Shown here: positions 1 to 5,949 of the stretch, piece by piece
Numbering within the stretch: the stretch's first letter is position 1
Layout of the letters: the number at the start of each line of letters is the position of its first letter
Origin: a bacterium
Lineage (GTDB): Bacteria > Krumholzibacteriota > Krumholzibacteria > LZORAL124-64-63
DNA: 7,899 nt
Assembly (NCBI GenBank): GCA_003646045.1
Contig: QNDV01000089.1
Span: forward strand, 1 to 7,899
Reading direction: 5' to 3'
Notes under the pieces: model-generated
The model's input: only the letters and a program-made list of their open reading frames with translations
Database searches by the model: none
What the model was told of the DNA's origin: nothing
Translations under genes and position numbers: made by a program

Positions 1-979
1 AAAGTTTACCATCTAGAGAACCTGTTGCTAAAGGCACAACACCATTCGCCAATGTTACCCAAGAAGAACCATTATAGCGATAAACAATATCAACATCGTT
101 TACACTAGCAGCCCAACCTTCAACAGCTGATGAATATGTAGTAGCAAGATCAGCAAATGTGTTTACTGCTTCTTTCCAATCAATACCTGTAACAATTGCA
201 GAGTCTTTTGCATCTACTTCAGCTTTAGTATAAGAGTCAGAAGCTGTTGCATAATAAGCGCCTTCTTGACCATCTAATAAATCAGCATCCAAACCCGTTC
301 CAGCACCATCAACTGTCAATATGTCAGTCATTGTTTCTGCAGGAGTTCTGTTAACTTCAGCTAAAGCTTCGACGCCATCAAGTTTAGTACCGTCACTTGC
401 TACATCACGACCATCAATCAATCCACTAGTAGTCAAATCACCAGTCATTTCAGGAGTAGCTTTATTAACAAAACTGTCGTTAATGTTTGTTCCACTTATT
501 TCGATACCAGTATTGTCTATTACAACAACGCCAGACGCGATATTAAGTGAATCTGCTGATAATGCTTGTGCAGCAACAGATGGTACAAATAATGCTGAGT
601 TAGCTATAACAACAACCATACCAGTTTCAGCAGTAGCAAAATCTACTGTAAAACTATCTAAATCAATTAATGAATTATTTACTTGTATTAGATTATGAGA
701 TGAATCATAAACCATATATACAAATTCATCTGTATTAAAGTTATGCTGAACAGTCCACTGAAGTGAACCGACAGCTTGTTGATGTACATAAATAGATTTT
801 TTATTAGTTAATGGAAACCAAGTGGTTACTCCATCAACAGTTGAGTATACATAAAGTACACCGTCTTTCATTACCATTTCACCGTTTGCAGGTGATCCTG
901 GAAATTCATTATTATCTCCATGAATTAAAGCAGCACCAGTGCCGATCTTTAATTTGGAGAGTAAATTCATATTTGCCAT
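1..979 (-). CDS. Phage tail fibre / structural protein, 3' end outside window
   Basis: The frame is open from ATG at 979 to the window edge, giving 326 residues with no stop, so the C-terminus is missing. Residues 1-60 (MANMNLLSKLKIGTG..., then FPGSP, LYVYS and TWFPLTN) look like the short N-terminal domain of myovirus fibre or structural proteins. Residues 64-126 (YVHQQ, WTVQHNFNT, then MVVVIA) look like a beta-sandwich unit. Residues 178-210 hold MTGDL and then DGRDVASDGTKLDG, and residues 227-243 hold GTGLDADLLDGQ and YY, both common in marine phage and T4-like fibres. Residues 268-310 (DWKEAV..., then YRYNGSSWV) resemble a small beta module seen in phage adhesins. It probably acts outside the host as part of the adsorption structure. 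The start is supported by AGGA at 990-993, ten bases upstream and overlapping the stop of the preceding gene. Fibre-family assignment is fairly sure; the exact position in the virion is unknown. Confidence 0.85.
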   Translation of the reverse strand, partial: MANMNLLSKLKIGTGAALIHGDNNEFPGSPANGEMVMKDGVLYVYSTVDGVTTWFPLTNKKSIYVHQQAVGSLQWTVQHNFNTDEFVYMVYDSSHNLIQVNNSLIDLDSFTVDFATAETGMVVVIANSALFVPSVAAQALSADSLNIASGVVVIDNTGIEISGTNINDSFVNKATPEMTGDLTTSGLIDGRDVASDGTKLDGVEALAEVNRTPAETMTDILTVDGAGTGLDADLLDGQEGAYYATASDSYTKAEVDAKDSAIVTGIDWKEAVNTFADLATTYSSAVEGWAASVNDVDIVYRYNGSSWVTLANGVVPLATGSLDGKL

Positions 980-993
980 AAGCCTTTATTCCT
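980..993 (-). promoter_or_regulatory. Ribosome binding site of the 979 fibre gene
   Basis: On the minus strand AGGA (990-993) lies ten bases before the ATG, and a second purine run AAAGG (983-987) lies three bases before it. The AGGA overlaps the TAG stop of the upstream small gene (992-994), which suggests translational coupling. It favours the ATG at 979 over the in-frame ATG three codons later. Confidence 0.55.
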
Positions 994-1219
994 ATTTGTT
1001 AAATATATTTTTGTCAATGCCTTCTAAATAACTTTCTCCATTTAATACTTTTTTTAAGGATTGCAGAAGACCGTATTGAACTCTAATAACATTAAGTTGT
1101 GCATCAAGTGATTGACCATCTCGATACAATTTAAAACCTTTAATATTAGATTGTGTTCTGTCAAGCCACATTATAGCTTGTGCTGTTTTTCTATCGAATC
1201 GTTCTTGATTTTCAGCCAT
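992..1219 (-). CDS. Small protein of unknown function between fibre genes (75 aa)
   Basis: I do not recognise the family. The 75-residue product is charged and mostly predicted helical by eye (QERFDRKTAQAIMWLDRTQ, then LDAQLNVIRVQYGLLQSLKK), with no signal peptide, membrane segment or cysteines. A strong AAGGAG at 1230-1235 sits ten bases before the ATG, so translation looks real. Its start overlaps the end of the preceding 84-residue gene by eight bases, and the next fibre gene begins 12 bases after its stop, so it belongs to the same transcript. A small helical protein between two fibre genes could be an assembly factor or trimerisation chaperone, in the way T4 gp57A (79 aa) serves T4 fibres. 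That is inference from size and position, not sequence similarity. It ends in TAG. Confidence 0.75.
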   Translation of the reverse strand: MAENQERFDRKTAQAIMWLDRTQSNIKGFKLYRDGQSLDAQLNVIRVQYGLLQSLKKVLNGESYLEGIDKNIFNK

Positions 1220-1466
1220 TTGTTAATAACTCCTTTTCAATCTTTTCAAAAAAACGTTTAATAAAGATAATATCAATATCTAAGTTATCGCGCTCATCTT
1301 TAGAACGAATAGAATTTTTTTCTAGTCTAGTCATCATAAAGCTTAATTGTTTGGAAATTAAATCACACAAATCATCAATAGATATATTAGCATTTAGATT
1401 TATAAGACGTATAGAATCAATAGATATTTCATTAATATTTAGTTTAGTATAATCTTCAGTAGCCAT
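1212..1466 (-). CDS. Small helical protein of unknown function (84 aa)
   Basis: I do not recognise the family. The product starts MATEDYTKLNINEISIDSIR and continues with a charged, probably coiled-coil C-terminal half (LISKQLSFMMTRLEKNSIR, then FIKRFFEKIEKELL). No membrane segment, signal peptide or cysteine cluster stands out apart from one Cys near the middle. The stop TGA lies within ATGGCTGA, an eight-base overlap with the next gene, which is typical of translational coupling. No good Shine-Dalgarno sequence precedes the ATG at 1466, and a 10-bp inverted repeat (1488-1512) ends about 21 bases upstream. Together with its 75-residue neighbour it forms a two-gene cassette between two fibre genes; an accessory or chaperone role is possible but unproven. 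Confidence 0.7.
   Translation of the reverse strand: MATEDYTKLNINEISIDSIRLINLNANISIDDLCDLISKQLSFMMTRLEKNSIRSKDERDNLDIDIIFIKRFFEKIEKELLTNG
1230..1235 (-). promoter_or_regulatory. Shine-Dalgarno AAGGAG of the 75-aa gene
   Basis: AAGGAG on the minus strand, ten bases before ATG at 1219. It lies inside the last codons of the 84-residue gene, so the 75-residue gene can initiate on its own as well as by coupling. It is the most consensus-like ribosome binding site in the window. Confidence 0.7.
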
Positions 1467-1487
1467 ATTAAAGTGTTAAGTAAAGGC

Positions 1488-1512
1488 GTGGACTAACATA
1501 TCGTTAGTCCAC
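1488..1512 (-). terminator. Perfect 10-bp inverted repeat after the repeat fibre gene; possible terminator
   Basis: GTGGACTAAC and GTTAGTCCAC form a perfect 10-bp stem around a five-base loop. It lies 23 bases after the TAA of the long fibre gene and 21 bases before the next ATG. On the minus strand it is followed by GCCTTTACTT, only a weak U-tract, so it may be a partial terminator, an mRNA-stabilising hairpin or a processing site. The stem is directly visible; the function is inferred. Confidence 0.55.
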
Positions 1513-1535
1513 TGTATTAGAAAGAATAAATAAGA

Positions 1536-4500
1536 TTAAAGATCTAATGCTGAAGTTATGATAATTTTAATATTAACAGCTTCAGTACAATCAATAGTTA
1601 ATACATTTGCATTAGTTTCAGTAATCAAAACGATATCGTTTTGGAATGTACCACCACCATTTTTAGTCCAAATAGTAACATTCAAGAATGCATTATTTAA
1701 ATTATGTGTAATGGTATGTTGTTGTGCAGCAACAGTAGTTTCTTGAGTATAAGTACGAGCATTATAATCAGAACGAATCAATGTATCAGCAGCAATATAT
1801 GCAGTAGTACTAGTACCAATTGCATCAGCATTAGCTTTAACTTGTGTATCAAGTAATTGATCAGCATTATCTAGATCAGTTGCACCTGACAAATAATTAG
1901 AACCACCTGTAGCAATATATGCACCACCTGTTCCTAGACCAGCACCAGACTGTGTTGCGTCTAATTCAGATTGCATTGTAGAATCAGCATTAGTACGGGC
2001 AGTAGTTTCAGCACCGATTGCATCAGCATTTACTTTAGCTTGAGCATCAAGTAATTGATCAGCATTATCTAAATCAGTTGCACCTGAAATATAATTTGCA
2101 GCACCAGTTGCTAAATATGTACCATTTGCTTGTAGACCAGCACCAGTTTCAATAGCTGTAATGTCAGAGTTTATGGTTACATGATTAGCAACTCTAGCAG
2201 CAGCTTCAGTAACAATTGCATCAGCATTAGTTTTGATTTGATCATCTAACAAACTATCAGCATTTGATAATGATACAGCACCAGATATATAATCAGCACC
2301 GCCATCAGCAACATAAGTACCAGTTACAGATAAACCTGCACCCAGTTGAGTTGCATCCATTTCTGTTTGCAAACCAGTTATATTGGTTTCATTAGTATCT
2401 ATTTGTGCATCTAATAATTGATCAGCATTATCTAAGCTAGTAGCAGAAGATATATAGTTTGCACCACCATTTGCTGTATATGCACCATTAGTACCAAGAC
2501 CAGCGCCAGCTTGTGTTATATCTAACTCACCTTGTAATCCAGTTAATGCACCTTGACCACCAGATTGTGTCCAGGTAACATCATCAGTACCAAGAGTTAC
2601 ATTACCATCAAATAATATAACAAATTCACCACCAGCATTATTTGTACCGATTTCAACATATGTATGCACACCGCCAGAAACTTCAGCAGCTGGTGAACCA
2701 TCCATATCAAGAGCACGAGTTAAGACCCAATTAGTACCAGCAGAACCTTCATCAGTAACAGTATAAATACCATTTTCAACAGGATCGGTTTGATCTTTAA
2801 CTAAGATACGATTACCAACAACGACAGTTTGTCCATCGAATGTAGGAATAACTTCAGTAGAAGAAGATGTTAACGTTGCACCAACGCCAGCAGTACCATT
2901 ATTATAAGCAGTAGCTAGATCGGCAGTTGTAGCAACACGAGTTGATTCTTTAGGATCAAAACCAGCAGCAATACTATCAGCATATGCTTTATTAACTAAA
3001 GCAGATGGTGATGTAGGCGATGTAGTAGTATAGACTTCGTAAACACCCATAGTGATGTTTCCGGTCATAATACCGCCAGCTAATTGCAGTCTGTCATTAA
3101 TATCATCCGTATTCGTTTTAACTTGTGCGTCTAATAAATCATCAGCATCAGTTAAAGAAGTAGCAGTATTGATATAGTTAGCTGAACCATTAGCAACATA
3201 AGCACCAGTTGCAGATAAACCTGCACCAGTTTGTGTTAAATTTAATTCATTTTGAATTAAAGTATCAGCAGCAGCATATGCAGTTGCATTAGCACCAATC
3301 GCATCAGTATTGACTTTGATTTGATCATCTAACAAACTATCAGCATTTGATAATGAAGTAGCAGCAGATATATAATCAGCAGTACCATCAACAACATAGT
3401 TGCCATTAGCAGCTAAACCTGCACCAACTTGTGTATCAGTTAGTTCTGAATTAATTGTAGTATCAGCATTAGTACGTGCAGTTGTTTCAGCACCGATTGC
3501 ATCAGCATTTACTTTAACTTGTGCATCAAGTAATTGATCAGCATTATCTAAATCAGTTGCACCTGATATATAGTTTGCAGCACCAGTTGCAGTATATGTG
3601 CCGCCAGTTCCAAGACCAGCACCAGTTTGTGTTGCATCTAATTCAAGTTGTAATGCATTAGTACCACCACCAACTGTTGTTGCCAAAGCAGCTAAAGCAG
3701 CATCTAATAAGTCATCTGCACTATCTAATGAAGTTGCAGTATCAAGATAGTTAGTACCAGAATTAGTTGTATATGTACCATCATTAGCTAAGCCAGCACC
3801 AGTTTGAGTAGCAGTCAATTCATTATTGATTGCAATATCAGCATTAGTACGTGCAGTAGCTTCAGCAGTAACAGCTAAACCACGATCAGTAACTTCAGTT
3901 GACAAACCATCAGTAACAGTTTTTAATTGACTGTCTAATAAATTATCAGCATTTTGAAAAGTAGTTGCTAAAGCAATATAGTTTGCAGAACCATTAGCAA
4001 CGTAATTACCATTAACATCCAAACCTGCATTTAATTGTGTAGCATCTAATTCAGCTTGAATTGCAGAAGCATCGCCTGTTACAGAATCAGAAACAGCTTT
4101 TAATGCAGCATCTAACAAATCATCAGCATTGTCTAATGAAGTTGCAGTATCAAGATAGTTAGTACCAGTATTAGTTGTATACGTACCATTTGCAGCTAAA
4201 CCAGCTCCAGTTTGAGTAGTATCTAATTCAGTATTAATTAGTGTATCAGCAGCAGCTCTATTAGTAATTTCTGTAGTAACTGCGTCTGCATTTGCTTTAG
4301 CTTGGGTATCTAACAATACATCAGCGTTTTTCAATGAAGTAGCAGTATCTATATAATTTGTTCCAGATATAGAATATGTTCCATCACCGCCTAAACCAGC
4401 ACCAGCTTCAATAGTATCAATTTCAGTTTGGATACCTGCAACAGCACCAGTACCAGAAGATTGAGTCCAATTAATGTCATCAGTACCTAATGCTACAATA

Positions 4501-4601
4501 CCGTCCCATATTAATACGAAACCAGCACCTTCATTAATAGTACCCTGTTCTACATATGTGTTCGCACCACCTGAAACTTCAGCAGCAGGAGTACCATCCA
4601 T
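1536..4601 (-). CDS. Long repeat tail fibre protein, downstream part of a split gene
   Basis: From the ATG at 4601 this gives 1021 residues ending in TAA. The same frame is open up to 4769, where an in-frame TAA separates it from the 243-residue upstream piece; the two were probably one gene of about 1320 codons. The ATG at 4601 sits inside a conserved module (its paralogue reads ALDMDGSPAAEV) and has no clear ribosome binding site, so it is probably not a natural start. Residues 1-57 are the end of module copy 1. Residues 58-510 hold seven repeats with TQ.GAGL, NYI and ADxLLDAQ motifs. Residues 511-688 are module copy 2 (MTGNI, NKAYADSIAAGFDPKES, VLVKDQTDP-like, TWTQ). Residues 689-945 hold four more repeats. 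Residues 950-1021 (YTQETTV, HTITHNLN, then DIVLITE) look like a C-terminal beta domain. No catalytic motif is visible. The likely role is an elongated, probably trimeric, fibre shaft; whether this part is translated depends on the upstream stop. Confidence 0.8.
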   Translation of the reverse strand: MDGTPAAEVSGGANTYVEQGTINEGAGFVLIWDGIVALGTDDINWTQSSGTGAVAGIQTEIDTIEAGAGLGGDGTYSISGTNYIDTATSLKNADVLLDTQAKANADAVTTEITNRAAADTLINTELDTTQTGAGLAANGTYTTNTGTNYLDTATSLDNADDLLDAALKAVSDSVTGDASAIQAELDATQLNAGLDVNGNYVANGSANYIALATTFQNADNLLDSQLKTVTDGLSTEVTDRGLAVTAEATARTNADIAINNELTATQTGAGLANDGTYTTNSGTNYLDTATSLDSADDLLDAALAALATTVGGGTNALQLELDATQTGAGLGTGGTYTATGAANYISGATDLDNADQLLDAQVKVNADAIGAETTARTNADTTINSELTDTQVGAGLAANGNYVVDGTADYISAATSLSNADSLLDDQIKVNTDAIGANATAYAAADTLIQNELNLTQTGAGLSATGAYVANGSANYINTATSLTDADDLLDAQVKTNTDDINDRLQLAGGIMTGNITMGVYEVYTTTSPTSPSALVNKAYADSIAAGFDPKESTRVATTADLATAYNNGTAGVGATLTSSSTEVIPTFDGQTVVVGNRILVKDQTDPVENGIYTVTDEGSAGTNWVLTRALDMDGSPAAEVSGGVHTYVEIGTNNAGGEFVILFDGNVTLGTDDVTWTQSGGQGALTGLQGELDITQAGAGLGTNGAYTANGGANYISSATSLDNADQLLDAQIDTNETNITGLQTEMDATQLGAGLSVTGTYVADGGADYISGAVSLSNADSLLDDQIKTNADAIVTEAAARVANHVTINSDITAIETGAGLQANGTYLATGAANYISGATDLDNADQLLDAQAKVNADAIGAETTARTNADSTMQSELDATQSGAGLGTGGAYIATGGSNYLSGATDLDNADQLLDTQVKANADAIGTSTTAYIAADTLIRSDYNARTYTQETTVAAQQHTITHNLNNAFLNVTIWTKNGGGTFQNDIVLITETNANVLTIDCTEAVNIKIIITSALDL
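1767..2537 (-). repeat. Second fibre repeat block, four GAGL repeats
   Basis: Four protein repeats lie between module copy 2 and the C-terminal domain. Spacing from one GAGL to the next is 55, 66 and 66 residues; 66 residues equals 198 bp, visible in the DNA as near-identical stretches starting near 1855 and 2053. Each unit reads roughly ELDATQ.GAGL, then Y.A.G.NYISGAT, then DNADQLLDAQ, then NADAI. The helical ends may form a coiled coil. Confidence 0.8.
2538..3071 (-). repeat. Fibre module copy 2 (intact paralogue of the interrupted module)
   Basis: About 178 residues run from MTGNITMG through NKAYADSIAAGFDPKES and TRVATTADL, then RILVKDQTDPVENGIYTV, DMDGSPAAEVSGG and TLGTDDVTWTQ. Motifs of the type VLVKDQTDP..NGIY with a later TW are widespread in phage tail and fibre proteins. 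It duplicates the module at 4431-4895, including a 72-bp stretch (2932-3003 against 4759-4830) with only two differences. One of those differences is TCA here against TAA in copy 1. Confidence 0.8.
3072..4430 (-). repeat. First fibre repeat block, seven GAGL repeats
   Basis: Seven repeats have GAGL (once NAGL) spacing of 65, 59, 77, 59, 66 and 66 residues. The second and fourth units are nearly the same (GTYTTN.GTNYLDTATSLD, then DDLLDAAL). The fifth and sixth resemble the tenth and ninth of the gene, in swapped order. The 77-residue spacing comes from an extended helical linker in the third unit (EVTDRGLAVTAEATARTNAD). Confidence 0.8.
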
Positions 4602-4769
4602 ATCAGTAGAGCGGGTCCAAGTACCAGCAACAACATCATATATACCATTTTCAGTGGCATCAGTTTGATTCTTTACAAGAACACGATCACCAGCAATTAA
4701 AACGACACCATCAACAGTCAGTAAACCACCAGTAGCTAAATCGATGTTAGCTGTTGCAGCAACACGAGT
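4602..4769 (-). pseudogene. Open 56-codon stretch between the in-frame stop and the next ATG
   Basis: These 56 codons encode TRVAATANIDLA, VLVKNQTDATENGIYDVV and TWTRSTD, in frame with both flanking pieces and clearly homologous to module copy 2. There is no ATG, GTG or TTG with a ribosome binding site here that could restart translation, so the stretch would be expressed only by readthrough or from a version of the genome lacking the stop. Retained protein similarity suggests the stop is recent, artefactual or tolerated by recoding. Confidence 0.6.
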
Positions 4770-4772
4770 TTA
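4770..4772 (-). other. In-frame TAA splitting the repeat fibre gene
   Basis: The minus strand reads CCT AAA GAG TAA ACT CGT; the paralogous site near 2944 reads CCT AAA GAA TCA ACT CGT. One C-to-A change turns Ser into a stop. TAA also ends the genes at 1536, 5582, 5950 and 6850, so a genome-wide reassigned TAA is unlikely. It could be a real truncation, a readthrough site or a sequencing or assembly error. Confidence 0.8.
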
Positions 4773-5501
4773 CTCTTTAGGATCAAAACCAGCAGCAATA
4801 CTATCAGCATATGCTTTATTAACTAAAGCACCTGCAGTTGAAGGTGATGTAGATGTAAATATTTCATTTGAACCTAACTGGATATCACCAGTCATAGTAC
4901 CACCAACAAGTGGTAATGATGCAGCTACACCATCGGCGTTTGTTTTAGCTTGTGTATCTAATAATACAGTTGCGTTTTCTAAATCAGTTGCACCTGTTAA
5001 ATAGTTAGATCCTGCAGGAGCTGTATATGTACCGTCAGTATTTAGACCAGCACCAGATTGTGTTGCATCTAATTCAGATTGTACATTGCCAGTAGCAGTT
5101 GATGTACTATTTGTTAATGCTAAAATAGCATCAATGCGATCTTGAATTTCTTGGTCAAGTCCTGAAACTAATGAATCCAATGCAACATCAGCAGCAGAAG
5201 CAGCTAATGAGAATTGACCATTTGATCCTGTAGCGCCATCATAGCCTAGTAATGAAGCACCAGTAGAAGAAGAAAGAGAGGATACGTAATTAGCTAAGTC
5301 TTGAGCAGAACCAAAAACATTAATTTCAATCGCACCACCGGCATCTAGACCAGAATATTTAAATTCTTTACTAGTAAGATTGAACCAAATTTGACCAGGA
5401 TATGAAGGAACCGGATCAGAAGATAATGATTCGATTACAGCATTTTGAATTGCTGCGCCGCCTGCAAGTGTAAGGCCGTGGATTTTTAAATAATTTGCCA
5501 T
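4770..5501 (-). CDS. Repeat tail fibre protein, N-terminal part (243 aa)
   Basis: The ATG at 5501 follows a well-spaced AGGA (TATAGGAAACTATAAAATG). Residues 1-65 (MANYLKIHGLTLAGGAAIQN, then PGQIWFNLTSKEFKYSG) form an N-terminal attachment-like domain typical of phage fibre and structural proteins. Residues 75-130 (SSSTGASLLGYDGATGSNGQ, then LDSLVSGLDQEIQDRIDAI) form a linker with a helical end. Residues 141-200 are the first GAGL repeat (QSELDATQSGAGLNTDGTYT, then LLDTQAKTNAD). Residues 203-243 begin module copy 1 and end at TAA after AAGFDPKE. The downstream frame continues the module exactly, so this is probably the head of a fibre of about 1320 residues. As written it would make a short protein with the attachment domain but without shaft and tip. 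It lies 80 bases after the DUF1353-like gene. Confidence 0.85.
   Translation of the reverse strand: MANYLKIHGLTLAGGAAIQNAVIESLSSDPVPSYPGQIWFNLTSKEFKYSGLDAGGAIEINVFGSAQDLANYVSSLSSSTGASLLGYDGATGSNGQFSLAASAADVALDSLVSGLDQEIQDRIDAILALTNSTSTATGNVQSELDATQSGAGLNTDGTYTAPAGSNYLTGATDLENATVLLDTQAKTNADGVAASLPLVGGTMTGDIQLGSNEIFTSTSPSTAGALVNKAYADSIAAGFDPKE
4902..5081 (-). repeat. First GAGL fibre repeat, upstream of the stop
   Basis: A single unit of about 60 residues with QSELDATQSGAGLNTDGTYT, NYLTGATDLENA and LLDTQAKTNAD. It matches the 11 units downstream of the in-frame stop, giving 12 in the reconstructed gene. It supports the view that both pieces are one gene. Confidence 0.8.
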
Positions 5502-5520
5502 TTTATAGTTTCCTATAGTT
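5502..5520 (-). promoter_or_regulatory. Leader and ribosome binding site of the repeat fibre gene
   Basis: The minus strand reads AACTATAGGAAACTATAAA before the ATG, with AGGA nine bases from the start codon and AACTATA occurring twice. An almost identical leader precedes the gene at 6828. It is best explained as a translation initiation region. Confidence 0.55.
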
Positions 5521-5534
5521 TAATAAAAAATTTT

Positions 5535-5562
5535 GTAATTTCTTTTAAAAGACTTAAATTAC
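5535..5562 (-). other. AT-rich inverted repeat in the 80-base gap before the repeat fibre
   Basis: Arms GTAATTT and AAATTAC (5535-5541 and 5556-5562) enclose the palindrome CTTTTAAAAG (5542-5551). On the minus strand it is followed by ACAAAATTTTTTATT, so it could act as a weak terminator after the DUF1353-like gene, an operator or part of a promoter region. The stem is AT-only apart from one G-C pair, so stability is low. Confidence 0.35.
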
Positions 5563-5581
5563 CAAATATGTCGGTGTGTTT

Positions 5582-5944
5582 TTATTTAAATAAATTAATG
5601 AAAACACCATAAGATCTAACGAAGGAGAACATAGATACTTTTCTCCAAGCAGGAACATCAAGATGTGTCATTACTTTATAAAATTCATTATCGGGAACTT
5701 TTCTTGATTCTCCAGATTCTAATTGTTCTAATAAATAGTCATGAACAACAGCTGCTTTCATATATTTTCCAGTAGGTGAAAAAATCATAATAAGAACGAG
5801 AGGAACAGAAGCACCATCAGTAATAAATCCTTTTGGAATAACATGATCGATTATTTTTAAATCTTCTACAAGTTCCCATCTCGCTCTTTTATACCATCTT
5901 GTTGGAGCAATATGTTTAACTATTAAGTCACATGTATCACACAT
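5582..5944 (-). CDS. DUF1353-like small phage protein (120 aa)
   Basis: The sequence carries the hallmarks of the DUF1353 family: IPKGFITDGASVP (residues 36-48), KAAVVHDYLL (63-72) and a following NEFYKVM segment (86-92) that matches the usual ADRxFxxxM position, then VRSYG (109-113). Length fits the family, commonly around 100-150 residues in phages and prophages. The molecular function of this family is not established as far as I know. MCDTCD at the N-terminus gives a CxxC pair (Cys2, Cys5), which could bind metal or be redox active, but no partner pair is visible. The ATG lies five bases after the TAA of the preceding gene with only a weak ribosome binding site, so translation is probably coupled. 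It sits between fibre-related genes; whether it is a virion part or acts in assembly or infection is unknown. Confidence 0.8.
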   Translation of the reverse strand: MCDTCDLIVKHIAPTRWYKRARWELVEDLKIIDHVIPKGFITDGASVPLVLIMIFSPTGKYMKAAVVHDYLLEQLESGESRKVPDNEFYKVMTHLDVPAWRKVSMFSFVRSYGVFINLFK

Positions 5945-5949
5945 TTAAC

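Larger units (their letters stand above)
4431..4895 (-). repeat. Fibre module copy 1, interrupted by an in-frame stop
   Basis: It begins MTGDIQLGSNEIF, continues NKAYADSIAAGFDPKE, then TAA, then TRVAATANIDL, DRVLVKNQTDATENGIYDV, STDMDGTPAAEVSGG and LGTDDINWTQ. It parallels copy 2 along its whole length but lacks an insertion of about 20 residues after TADLA. The reading frame on both sides of the TAA matches copy 2, so no frameshift is involved. Confidence 0.8.

Noticed and set aside
321..698. Plus-strand open frame of 125 codons
   Set aside because: It is antisense to the clearly phage-like fibre gene at 1-979, and its Ser/Thr/Val-rich product is what the opposite strand of that gene would give. 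No ribosome binding site was seen.
1180..1452. Plus-strand open frame of 90 codons
   Set aside because: It is antisense to the two small minus-strand genes, which have a good ribosome binding site and an operon-like overlap; nothing supports the plus frame.
4601..4601. ATG at 4601 as a genuine independent start
   Set aside because: It corresponds to an internal Met of the module (DMDGSPAAEV in the paralogue) and has no upstream Shine-Dalgarno sequence, so the downstream piece is more likely a continuation of the gene that starts at 5501.
4474..5004. Two plus-strand open frames across the stop region
   Set aside because: Both are mirror images of the repeat fibre gene with low-complexity products and no initiation signals.
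1767..5081. CRISPR array or non-coding satellite repeats
   Set aside because: The repeats are long, imperfect, a multiple of three in period and lie in one open frame with conserved protein motifs; they are protein repeats.
1536..5501. Alternative genetic code with TAA read as an amino acid
   Set aside because: TAA ends the genes at 1536, 5582, 5950 and 6850, each closely followed by the next gene or a hairpin, so it works as a stop in this genome. Site-specific readthrough is not excluded.
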